Shown here: positions 25,669 to 33,524 of the stretch, one piece after another
How positions within the stretch are numbered: the stretch's first letter is position 1
Layout of the letters: each line of letters opens with the position of its first letter
Assembly: GCA_034003245.1 (NCBI GenBank)
Contig: JAVEYY010000023.1
Location: 1 to 64,000 of the forward strand
Origin: Perlabentimonas sp034003245
GTDB taxonomy: Bacteria > Bacteroidota > Bacteroidia > Bacteroidales > Tenuifilaceae
Length of the DNA stretch: 64,000 nucleotides
Reading direction: 5' to 3'
The notes under the pieces: model-generated
Databases searched by the model: none
What the model was told of the DNA's origin: nothing
The model's input: only the letters and a program-made list of their open reading frames with translations
Position numbers and translations under genes: made by a program

Positions 25669-26264
25669 ATTCGTGTCCATTTTTTGTTAAAATAGTCCGT
25701 ATCCAGTTACTACAAAGGCCACAGGGCTAAGCCTCCCCTTCAGCGGGCCTTCAGCGTGCACCCGTAGCGCTCAAGAGCTGAGGCCCTGGCAGGGCTGGCA
25801 CCCGAGGAGCGCTGCGCCGCTCTACCCATTCGGCAACGCTTGCCAGCTACGCACCCTATCGCATGCCCAAAACACCATGCTGAATCGAAGTCTCGTCAAT
25901 TATGACGAGACGCTCCGCAGGCCACAGGGGCTCAGCCGTAGAGCGCAGGGTGTAACGATGTAAGCCTTGATTTTTTGTTACTTTTTTATCAAGAAAAAAT
26001 AAGAGGATAGCCCCTGCTACCGCATATATAAAACATCAATCATTATCCGTGTCCATCCGTGGTTCAGCCCCCTTTTGCCCCTCGCAATGCCGCACACCAC
26101 TCCTAAGCCCGAAGAGCTTAAATCCGAATAGCCCGGAGCGCAGCCCGGGGTATACAATGTACGCTATCTCCCCAGCCCCGCAAGGGGTTGAATAAGATCA
26201 GCAATACCATCGCTGCCCACACACAAACCGTCAAATATCATTCGTGTTCATAATCATTAAAAGC
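25669..26264. repeat. 596-bp tandem duplication, copy 2
   Basis: Identical to copy 1 apart from one base. The junctions at 25669 and 26265 both begin with ATTCGTGTCCATTT, a word that also starts copy 3, so unequal exchange through this word could have made the duplication. The hairpin is at 25890-25911 and the interleaved element at 25965-25993. Confidence 0.92.
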
Positions 26265-26630
26265 ATTCGTGTCCATTTGTGGTAAAAACTCCGTATCCAG
26301 CCACAACAAAGACCTTAGGGCTAAGCCTTCCCTCCAGCCGGCATGCAGCGTGCACCCGTAGCGCTCAAGAGCTGAGGCCCTGGCAGGGCTGGCCCTAGAG
26401 GAGTGCTACGCTTCCATCCCCATCCGACGGAATGTTGTATTACCCGATACCTGCTGATCGCTGCAGCTGGATAGCCACGAAGTGATTGCGCTCCGCAGGC
26501 CACAGGGGCTTAGCCGTAGAGCGCAGGGTGTAACGATGTAAGCCTTGATTTTTTGTTACTTTTTTATCAAGAAAAAAGTAAAAGGCTGGCTCCCGGCTAC
26601 CACATAGTAAAGCATCAATCATTATCCGTG
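26265..26630. repeat. Diverged partial copy 3 of the repeat core
   Basis: Shares the start, the block around AGCGCTCAAGAGCTGAGGCC and the 3' block through the interleaved element (CCTTGAT 26543-26549, TTACTTTTTT 26556-26565, ATCAAG 26566-26571, AAAAAAGTAA 26572-26581). The interior (about 26396-26490) is a different sequence from copies 1 and 2, and the last ~190 bases of the 596-bp unit are absent. Confidence 0.85.
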
Positions 26631-26975
26631 ACCAGCTGCCACAAAGGCTTAGGGGTAAGCTTTTCCTCAAGTCGGCATGCAGCGTGAACCCTTAGCGCTC
26701 AAGAGCTGAGCCCCCTGACAGGGCAAGCCCTAGAGGAGTGCTACGCTGCAACCCCCATCCGACGGAATGTTGTATTTACCCGATACCTGCTGTTCGCTGC
26801 AGCTGGATAGCCACGAAGTGATTGAGCTCCGCAAGCCAGAGGGGCTCAGCCGTAGAGCGCAGGGTGGAACGCTGTAAGCCTTGATTTTTTGTTACTTTTT
26901 TATCAAGAAAAAAGTAAAAGATGGCTCCCAGTAATCGCATAATAAAACATCAATCATTACCCGTGTCCATTTGTG
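26631..26975. repeat. Diverged partial copy 4 of the repeat core
   Basis: Close to copy 3, including its alternative interior (words CCGACGGAATGTTGTATT and GATAGCCACGAAGTGATT), with scattered substitutions. The interleaved element is complete: CCTTGAT 26879-26885, TTACTTTTTT 26892-26901, ATCAAG 26902-26907, AAAAAAGTAA 26908-26917. Confidence 0.85.
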
Positions 26976-27144
26976 ACTACCTAGTATATCCATGTTTCGG
27001 TTGCAACCCCAGCGTTTCCGCCACCCGCAACCCCCTGTTCAAATATTGTTCAAAAGTTTTCGGCTAAATTCCCCACTCGGGTGATTCTATTCCTGAACTT
27101 TGTTTACGCAATATCATAGCGGTTAAACCCTAACATACCTAATC

Positions 27145-27885
27145 ATGGCAAGCACATCCGAAACCGGTCATGCCAGGTTGGTGGCTAACTTCGAGCGGCT
27201 CACCGCCATCGTCTCGTCCTTTGGGGCCGACTATGCCCCCACCCGGAACAGCATTAAGCTCCCGGCCCTCAACGCCAAGCTCTCCTCAGCCAAGGATGCT
27301 GTCGCCACCGTCAACTCCATCGAGGCCACCTACAAGCATGCCCTGGCCGATCGCGTTGCAGCGTTCAAGGGGCTAAGCCAGCTTATCACCCGGGTTAACA
27401 ACGCCGTCAAGGCGTCCGACACCCCTCCCCAGATATACCAGAACACCCTCACCTACATCCGCAAGCTGCAGGGCCGAAGGGCCTCCCGTAAGCTCAGCGA
27501 CGAGGAGGTAAAGACCCTCGAAGCCCAGGGCGAAACCGTTACCCAGATCTCCGCCTCCCAGATGAGCTTCGTTATGCGTCTCGATAACCTCCACAAGCTT
27601 ATCCAGATGCTCAGCGCCATACCAACCTACGCCCCCAACGAGGAGGAGCTTAAGGTCAGCTCGCTGATGGACATGTACAACCAGCTGCGCACCGCCAACA
27701 CCAACGTTATTAACGCCACCATCCCCCTCAGAACCGCCCGTGATACCCGAAACATCCTCTTATTCCACCCCAGCACCGGGTTGGTCCGCACCTCCACCCA
27801 GGTCAAAACCTACATCAAGTCTCTCTACGGCCCCTCCAGCCCCCAGTACAAATCCATTAGCAAGCTCCTTTTCGTTAGCCACTAA
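27145..27885 (+). CDS. Uncharacterised 246-aa helical protein
   Basis: No signal peptide, no membrane segment, no enzyme motif. It begins MASTSETGHARLVANFERL and appears almost wholly alpha-helical, with a basic stretch in the middle (YIRKLQGRRASRKLSDEE) and a basic C-terminus. I recall similar proteins of unknown role, starting with MASTSExGHA, in many Bacteroidota genomes, but cannot verify this. Codon use is strongly C/G-ending, unlike the A/T-rich lipoprotein array before it, which may reflect high expression or different origin. It is the only gene in a 3.7-kb island of repeats and is followed by the 21-bp-phased array. The same frame stays open for ~57 codons after its stop. Confidence 0.75.
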   Translation: MASTSETGHARLVANFERLTAIVSSFGADYAPTRNSIKLPALNAKLSSAKDAVATVNSIEATYKHALADRVAAFKGLSQLITRVNNAVKASDTPPQIYQNTLTYIRKLQGRRASRKLSDEEVKTLEAQGETVTQISASQMSFVMRLDNLHKLIQMLSAIPTYAPNEEELKVSSLMDMYNQLRTANTNVINATIPLRTARDTRNILLFHPSTGLVRTSTQVKTYIKSLYGPSSPQYKSISKLLFVSH

Positions 27886-27987
27886 CTGTTTGCCCTCTTA
27901 AGCTCTTGCCTTCGGCAGAAAACCATCCCCACGGCTGCATCAACCTCCCTTACGGCTGCACAGGGAAAAAGGAAAGTAACAATTGAT

Positions 27988-28344
27988 TCCGTTAATGCTG
28001 CAATAATCTCCGTTAATCATAAATCAACCATCGTTAAATTTGCAAAAGGTCTCATTTAAATAGTATGATATACCGTTAAAGCTGAAACAAACATCGTTAA
28101 TCAAGAATTGGGCTCCGTTAGTATTGCCATAAGTGTAGTTAAAACTGGATGATATCCCGTTTAGGTTGTAATACTCATTGGTAAGAGTACATCAAGTGTC
28201 GGTAGGACTGATTTAAGATCAGGTGATATTGCAGTAGGCTTTAGTAATGTTATATCGGACTGTTATAATATTAAATCAAACCCTTGTAAGATTCAAGTAG
28301 ACGTTGGTGTTTTTACATCCCGAACCGGTAGTGCTGATACATGC
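27988..28344. repeat. Degenerate direct-repeat array with exact 21-bp period, 17 units
   Basis: The word GTTAA (or GGTAA/GGTAG variants) recurs at 27991, 28012, 28033, 28075, 28096, 28117, 28138 and 28159, always 21 bases or a multiple apart. Weaker forms continue in register at 28180, 28201, 28222, 28243, 28264, 28285, 28306 and 28327. In all 17 units the sixth base is T, and the bases around it read CGKTAA. The other ~13 bases vary, with a weak second word (YTG about 8-10 bases into the unit). Read as codons in the frame of the upstream gene, each unit is 7 codons, but units 4, 8 and 9 contain stops, so the array is not translated as a whole. Confidence 0.85.
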
Positions 28345-28348
28345 ACCC

Positions 28349-28464
28349 AGTGGGATGCGCCTCCCACTTGGAGCGTCACAAATTGCTCCTAGCCCCTTTT
28401 AACCCCCTAGCGCAGGATCGCTACACCCTGTTGTCACCAGGCTAAAGCCTGTTGCCCCGAGGGG
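28349..28464. repeat. Run of five small hairpins
   Basis: Consecutive inverted repeats: AGTGGGA/TCCCACT (28349-28368), GGAGC/GCTCC (28370-28389), TAGCG/CGCTA (28408-28423), CAGGC/GCCTG (28438-28451) and CCC/GGG around CGAG (28455-28464). This is dense for non-coding DNA and suggests a structured RNA or a repetitive extragenic cluster. It begins 5 bases after the phased array. Confidence 0.65.
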
Positions 28465-28674
28465 TCTACGGTGCTGCTCGATGTTTGTGCTTAGGTCATG
28501 CTCAAAATCACAGTCTATCCAGATTCAAGTAGCCTGTGACTACCTTGTAATGCGACCTTGCTCGCTCCTTTTGGGCTCATCAACTTATATGTTTTTTGAT
28601 ATTCTTTTTCGCCACAGGGCCATGGCAAATAAACGTTTCGTTCAGCTATTGGGGCAACTTGTATAAAAAAGTAG

Positions 28675-28682
28675 TAATTTTG
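28675..28682 (+). promoter_or_regulatory. -7 promoter element of the DUF2723 gene
   Basis: TAATTTTG matches TAnnTTTG exactly, 22 bases before the ATG at 28705. A TTG at 28650-28652 is slightly too far upstream for the usual spacing. Confidence 0.4.
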
Positions 28683-28704
28683 CCTACTAAACAAAACTTG
28701 ACCC

Positions 28705-31700
28705 ATGAATCAGTTTTCCCTTAAGCAGTACCAGAGAGCCAACGTAATTTTGGGGTGGATAGCCTTTGCCATTGCGGCGGTTGTTTACCTTTTAACCATT
28801 GAACCCACAGCCAGCTTTTGGGATTGTGGCGAGTTTATTGCCAGTGGTTACAAACTTGAGGTAGGTCACCCTCCCGGAGCACCCATCTTTATGCTGCTTA
28901 TGCGGTTCTTCACCATGCTGGCTCCTACAACTGAGCTAATACCCATATTTGCCAACGCCATGTCGGCCTTGGCCAGCGCATTTACTATACTTTTCCTCTT
29001 TTGGACAATTACTCACCTGGCTCGCAAGCTGGTTGATATAAAGGATGGTGTTTACACCTCTACCCAGCTAATCCTAATCCTTGGATCGGGTTTGGTTGGC
29101 GCTTTGGCATACACCTTTTCCGACACCTTCTGGTTCTCGGCTGTTGAGGCCGAGGTTTACGCCACCTCATCGCTTTTTACTGCCCTGGTTTTTTGGGCTA
29201 TCCTAAAATGGGAGAATGTGGCCAACGAGCCATATGCCAATCGATGGCTTGTGCTTATTGCGTACCTAATGGGTCTCTCAATAGGGGTGCACTTGCTAAA
29301 CCTGTTGGCCATTCCGGCCATTGTGTTGGTTTACTACTTTAAGAAGTACACCGTTACCCCTTGGGGGATTGTTAAGGCGCTTGCCATAAGCGTAGTTCTT
29401 CTACTAGCTATGATGTATGGTATTATTCAGGGATTTATTGTATTTGCCTCTAAGGTTGAGCTGCTTTTTGTTAATGGTTTTGGATTGCCTTACAAATCGG
29501 GCGTTTTCTTCTACATTGCTGCAGTTGCAGCCTTGCTTGGATGGGGTATTTACTTTACGCATAAGCATGCAAAGCCAATCCTCAATACAATTCTGGTGAG
29601 TTTTGCCGTTATTCTAATCGGTTACAGCTCCTTTGCGCTAATTGTGATTCGCTCCTCGGCAAATCCCCCGATGAATCAGAACAGCCCCGACAATATGTTC
29701 TCGCTGCTCTACTACCTCAACCGCGAGCAGTATGGCGATAGGCCGCTGGTATTCGGCCACTCCTTCGATGCGCCGGTTATCGATAGGGTAAATGGAAGCC
29801 CGCAGTACATTCAAAAGGATGGAAAGTACGTGGTGGCTAGCCATAAGCCCGAGCTGGTTTACGACGATCGGTTTATCTCATTTTTCCCTAGGATATACAG
29901 CTCCGAGCCTCGTCATGTTGAGGCATACAAGCAGTGGACAAACTTTGCAGGAAGACCAATCCGCGTATCCGGTAGGGGAGGCGAAGCCGAGGTACGACGT
30001 GCGCCTACTTTTGGTGAGAACTTGAGGTTCTTCTTCTCCTACCAAATGGGACATATGTACTGGCGCTACTTTATGTGGAATTTTGCGGGCCGACAAAACG
30101 ATATTCAAGGACATGGCGAAGTGGTAAAGGGAAATTGGATTAGTGGAATTCCTTTTGTCGACTCCCCACGTCTTGGCTCTCAAAAAGATTTACCATCGGT
30201 ATACAAGGGGAAAGCGCATAACCGTTACTTTATGCTTCCTTTCCTTTTAGGTATTGCAGGATTGCTAATTCAGTACCTTCGCAATCGAAAAGATTTTTGG
30301 GTGGTAACTCTACTGTTTGTGCTTACTGGGATTGCCATTGTGGTTTACCTTAACCAAACTCCTTATCAGCCACGAGAGCGCGATTATGCCTACGCTGGTA
30401 GCTTCTACGCTTTTAGCATCTGGATTGGACTAGGAGTGATTGCTCTGTTTCTGGCGGTGCGCAAGGCATTCGACAAAGCCCCTGGGGCTTTAATTGCTTC
30501 ATCTGTAGGCTTGGTTTTTGTGCCCGGGCTAATGGCTGTTGAGAACTGGGACGATCACGATCGTTCGGGTAACTACATATCCATCGATTTTGCATACAAT
30601 ACTCTGCAGAGCCTCGAACCTAACTCAATAATCTTCTCCTACGGAGATAACGACACCTTCCCATTGTGGTACGCTCAGGAGGTTGAGGGAGTGAGGACAG
30701 ATGTGCGGGTAACTAACCTTAGCTACCTGCGTGCCGACTGGTATATCGATCAGATGCTACGCAAGGCCTACGGATCTGAGCCATTGCCAGTTAGCATGAC
30801 AATGGATAAGTTTGTTCTAGGAACTCGCGAGGTTGTTTTGGCAACCGATCGCATATCGCAGCCTATCCATGTTCGGCAGGCAATGGATTTTGTGCTAAAC
30901 GACAATCCGAGTACCCGTATTAGTTCACCTTTTGAACGTAACCAAACCGTCGATTTCTTTCCATCGCGTAACCTCTTTTTACCTGTTGATAAGGAGAAGG
31001 CGGCTCGTAACGGTGTTGTTCGTCCCGAGAGAATGAACGAGGTGGCTGATACCATGCGCTGGCGAATCCCTACCAACTACGTACTTAAGGATGGCTTGTT
31101 CCTGATGGATTTGATGGCGACCAATAATTGGGATCGACCCATGTACTTTGCCATAACCGTGAGCTCCGAAACATATCAGAACCTCGATGGTTACTTCCAG
31201 CTCGAAGGACTTGTTTACCGTATTGTCCCCATTGAAGCCCCAAGGGAGGGGGGGAGGTATGGTAAGGCCAATACCGATATTCTCTACCAGAATCTTATGG
31301 AGAAGTATCAGTATAGAAGCATTGCCAATCCCCAGGTGTACATCAATGAGAACAGCTCTAGGATAATCTCAAACTACAGGAATATTTTTGGTCGCCTGGC
31401 GCGTGCGCTGAATGAGGAGGGAAAAAGTGAGAAGGCCATCGCCGCTCTCGATAGGTGCATGGAGGTTGTTCCACACGAGACCGTCCCCTTCAATTTCTTT
31501 GCGCTATCCCTAATCGAGGGGTACTATAGAGCAGGAGATATTGAAAAAGGGGTTAAGTACTCCACTGTCTTCATGGAGCAGTGCGCCGAGGAGCTAAGCT
31601 ACCTTCTCTCCCTGTCCGATAGGATCTCGGGAACAGTTCGTAGCGAGACGGAGCTGAACCTATACATCCTGCAGGAACTTTACAAGCTCGCCTCCAGCTT

Positions 31701-31764
31701 TGAGGATGGTGACCATAAGCAAGAGCTCGAACGTCTTTTTGCCGCCATGGGCGCCAATGGGTAG
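28705..31764 (+). CDS. DUF2723 (TMEM260-like) multi-pass glycosyltransferase-like protein
   Basis: 1,019 residues. The N-terminal ~330 residues hold about ten membrane helices, with FWDCGEFIASGYKLEVGHPP between the first two, the conserved acidic loop of the family. A large extracytoplasmic region follows, then more helices near 500-620 and a C-terminal soluble part with TPR-like helices (about 890-1010). The family is related to human TMEM260, an O-mannosyltransferase of the GT-C type; in Bacteroidota it is proposed to transfer sugar from a lipid carrier to secreted proteins. It starts the glycan region and is followed after 6 bases by a deacetylase gene, suggesting one transcript through 33524. 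Confidence 0.88.
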   Translation: MNQFSLKQYQRANVILGWIAFAIAAVVYLLTIEPTASFWDCGEFIASGYKLEVGHPPGAPIFMLLMRFFTMLAPTTELIPIFANAMSALASAFTILFLFWTITHLARKLVDIKDGVYTSTQLILILGSGLVGALAYTFSDTFWFSAVEAEVYATSSLFTALVFWAILKWENVANEPYANRWLVLIAYLMGLSIGVHLLNLLAIPAIVLVYYFKKYTVTPWGIVKALAISVVLLLAMMYGIIQGFIVFASKVELLFVNGFGLPYKSGVFFYIAAVAALLGWGIYFTHKHAKPILNTILVSFAVILIGYSSFALIVIRSSANPPMNQNSPDNMFSLLYYLNREQYGDRPLVFGHSFDAPVIDRVNGSPQYIQKDGKYVVASHKPELVYDDRFISFFPRIYSSEPRHVEAYKQWTNFAGRPIRVSGRGGEAEVRRAPTFGENLRFFFSYQMGHMYWRYFMWNFAGRQNDIQGHGEVVKGNWISGIPFVDSPRLGSQKDLPSVYKGKAHNRYFMLPFLLGIAGLLIQYLRNRKDFWVVTLLFVLTGIAIVVYLNQTPYQPRERDYAYAGSFYAFSIWIGLGVIALFLAVRKAFDKAPGALIASSVGLVFVPGLMAVENWDDHDRSGNYISIDFAYNTLQSLEPNSIIFSYGDNDTFPLWYAQEVEGVRTDVRVTNLSYLRADWYIDQMLRKAYGSEPLPVSMTMDKFVLGTREVVLATDRISQPIHVRQAMDFVLNDNPSTRISSPFERNQTVDFFPSRNLFLPVDKEKAARNGVVRPERMNEVADTMRWRIPTNYVLKDGLFLMDLMATNNWDRPMYFAITVSSETYQNLDGYFQLEGLVYRIVPIEAPREGGRYGKANTDILYQNLMEKYQYRSIANPQVYINENSSRIISNYRNIFGRLARALNEEGKSEKAIAALDRCMEVVPHETVPFNFFALSLIEGYYRAGDIEKGVKYSTVFMEQCAEELSYLLSLSDRISGTVRSETELNLYILQELYKLASSFEDGDHKQELERLFAAMGANG

Positions 31765-31770
31765 CCTGTT

Positions 31771-32382
31771 ATGATAAACCTAAGTCCACCAAAGCTGTTC
31801 ACGAAGTTCTTCCCTGGGTTTACATGGAGTATGCCCGATACTGAGAATGCCGTGTACCTAACCTTCGACGATGGGCCAACGGAGGGGGTTACGCCCTGGG
31901 TGCTCGATACGCTTAGGGAATACGATGCGAAGGCTACTTTCTTTTGCTTGGGCAAGAAGGTGGAGATGCATCCCGATATATTTCAGAGGATTATCGAGGA
32001 GGGGCACGCCATAGGGAATCACAGCTACAGCCACCTTAAGGGCTGGGAAACGCCCACTGGGCAGTATGTGCAGGATGTGGACTTGGCTAACGATTTGCTC
32101 AATACAACCCTTTTCCGTCCGCCCTACGGGCGGATTAAAAAAAGCCAATCGAAGCTGCTCGGCCGACGCTACCGCATTATTATGTGGAACGTGCTGAGTA
32201 TGGACTACAGCCGCTGGATCACACCCAAACGCTGCGCACAAATTGTACTCAACAACCTGCGCCCCGGCGCCATTATCGTCTTCCACGACTCCCGCAAAGC
32301 GGAGGAGAATATGCGCTACGCGCTGGTAAGGGTGCTGGAAGAGGCTAATAGGAGGGGGTTAAGGTTTGGATTAATTCATTAA
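31771..32382 (+). CDS. Polysaccharide deacetylase (NodB fold)
   Basis: 203 residues, no signal peptide. NodB motifs are in order: TFDDGPTEGVTPWVLD with the catalytic and metal-binding Asp pair, the metal site HSYSHL, RPPYGR, a conserved Trp/Asp region (WNVLSMDYSRW) and the final VFHDS. Such carbohydrate esterase family 4 enzymes remove N- or O-acetyl groups from peptidoglycan, chitin-like or lipid-linked sugars. The spacing between motifs 2 and 3 is short, giving a compact domain. It lies between two glycan genes with gaps of 6 and 5 bases, so it probably modifies the same product. Confidence 0.9.
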   Translation: MINLSPPKLFTKFFPGFTWSMPDTENAVYLTFDDGPTEGVTPWVLDTLREYDAKATFFCLGKKVEMHPDIFQRIIEEGHAIGNHSYSHLKGWETPTGQYVQDVDLANDLLNTTLFRPPYGRIKKSQSKLLGRRYRIIMWNVLSMDYSRWITPKRCAQIVLNNLRPGAIIVFHDSRKAEENMRYALVRVLEEANRRGLRFGLIH

Positions 32383-32387
32383 AAACA

Positions 32388-33524
32388 GTGTCCAAAACCC
32401 AGATAACACGAGCGCTTTTTCTGATTCAGCTCCCACCGCCTATTCACGGTGCCAGCGTGATGAATCAGTCCGTTTACCATGCCATAAGCACCGATAGCCA
32501 GTTTGAGACTCGATTAATTAGTTTAAATTTTGCCAGAGATTTAGCGGATTTGCAGAAAGTGCGATTGGGTAAAGTTTTCAAAGCTTTTGCAATACTTTTT
32601 AGGCTTATTTGGCAACTGCTAACGTTTCGACCCAGTACCGTATACTTCTCTATGGTCCCTCTTAACTTTGTATTGATTAGGGATGCATTGTACTTGTTGA
32701 TTATAAAATTACTATTGCCAAAGGGTAAGTATGTTTTGCATTTTCACCGATCGGGATTAATTGAGTACTCAAATAAATGGGGGTTAAACTGGTTCTATAG
32801 AATTCTATTTAGGGGGTGCGATATAGTTCACCTTTCCGAAGGTCTTGTGAGGAAAGAGATTCTACCCTTAAAGTTGCAGGCCACAAGGGTGCATGTAATC
32901 CCAAACTTTATAAGTAACTCTGAACCAACTGAAAGAAACAAGGCAGAAAGAGACCCCAATTGTATCCTTTTTCTCTCCAATTTGCTACCCCATAAGGGTT
33001 TCGATAAGCTTGTGCAGGCCTTCGCATTGCTTACGGATGAATACCCCCAGCTAAGGCTTACCATAGCAGGACAACCGCAAAATCTAAAGGTTGAGAGTGA
33101 CCTTAGAGATATGGTTAGAACGCTAAACCTTTCTGATAGAGTGCAAATAGTTGGATTTGTTGATAGGGAAAAGAAGCGTATGCTACTCGAAAGTGCTTCA
33201 ATATTAGTTTTACCTTCGGAGCGCGAGTATTTTCCACTGGTTATTCTTGAGGCAATGATGGCTGGAGTTGCGGTTATAGCGAGTGAGCGTGAGAATCTAA
33301 GTAGCATCTTTGTTGATAAAAAGGAGATTCTTTTTATCGATAGGCTTACACCCGATTCTATTGCAGAAAGTATAAAGCTGATGATAGAAAATCCTCAAAT
33401 GAGTGATGAAATTTCAATCGGAGGGAATCGTAAAGCGAATCAACTACAACATGAAAGCCTTAATAAGATAAAAACAGTTTTGTGTTTTATAAGGAATGAG
33501 GATAAACAAAACGAATTAGATTAG
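32388..33524 (+). CDS. GT4-family glycosyltransferase
   Basis: 378 residues from GTG 32388; the N-terminal LPPPIHGASVMNQ loop, typical of GT4 enzymes, lies upstream of the first ATG, so the GTG start is needed. The GT-B fold shows the donor-binding ExxxxxxxE pattern in PSEREYFPLVILEAMMAG and the middle LSNLLPHKGFDKLVQAF strand. It adds a sugar from an NDP-donor to an acceptor, probably the region's polysaccharide. Its 3' end overlaps the convergent glycosyltransferase gene by 38 bases. Confidence 0.87.
   Translation: MSKTQITRALFLIQLPPPIHGASVMNQSVYHAISTDSQFETRLISLNFARDLADLQKVRLGKVFKAFAILFRLIWQLLTFRPSTVYFSMVPLNFVLIRDALYLLIIKLLLPKGKYVLHFHRSGLIEYSNKWGLNWFYRILFRGCDIVHLSEGLVRKEILPLKLQATRVHVIPNFISNSEPTERNKAERDPNCILFLSNLLPHKGFDKLVQAFALLTDEYPQLRLTIAGQPQNLKVESDLRDMVRTLNLSDRVQIVGFVDREKKRMLLESASILVLPSEREYFPLVILEAMMAGVAVIASERENLSSIFVDKKEILFIDRLTPDSIAESIKLMIENPQMSDEISIGGNRKANQLQHESLNKIKTVLCFIRNEDKQNELD

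Larger units (their letters stand above)
24951..27144. other. 2.2-kb repeat-filled non-coding region
   Basis: No credible gene. It holds a 596-bp tandem duplication and two shorter, diverged copies of its core, all annotated separately. Short frames in it (for example 26440-26670 minus) cross the repeats and are of a kind often predicted falsely in Bacteroidota. From 26976 to 27144 nothing but the leader of the 246-aa gene is seen. Confidence 0.8.
27886..28704. other. Intergenic region with 21-bp-phased array and hairpin run
   Basis: 819 bases. 27886-27987 has no clear structure. 27988-28344 is the phased array and 28349-28464 a run of hairpins, both annotated separately. 28481-28666 contains a 61-codon frame without features, rejected as a gene. 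The promoter of the following gene lies at 28675-28682. Confidence 0.8.

Noticed and set aside
26440..26670. 76-codon minus-strand gene in the repeat region
   Set aside because: It reads through the repeat copies and contains the peptide DKKVTKNQG, produced by the A/T-rich interleaved element; such peptides are frequent false predictions in Bacteroidota.
27988..28344. CRISPR array
   Set aside because: The conserved part is about six bases and the variable part ~15; true CRISPR repeats are 23 bases or longer and near-identical. No cas genes lie nearby.
28349..28464. Group II intron or tRNA-like RNA
   Set aside because: The hairpins are small and do not match the domain V/VI or cloverleaf pattern; no reverse transcriptase is present.
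28481..28666. 61-codon gene after the hairpin run
   Set aside because: No domain, unusual composition, and followed at once by the promoter of the next gene.
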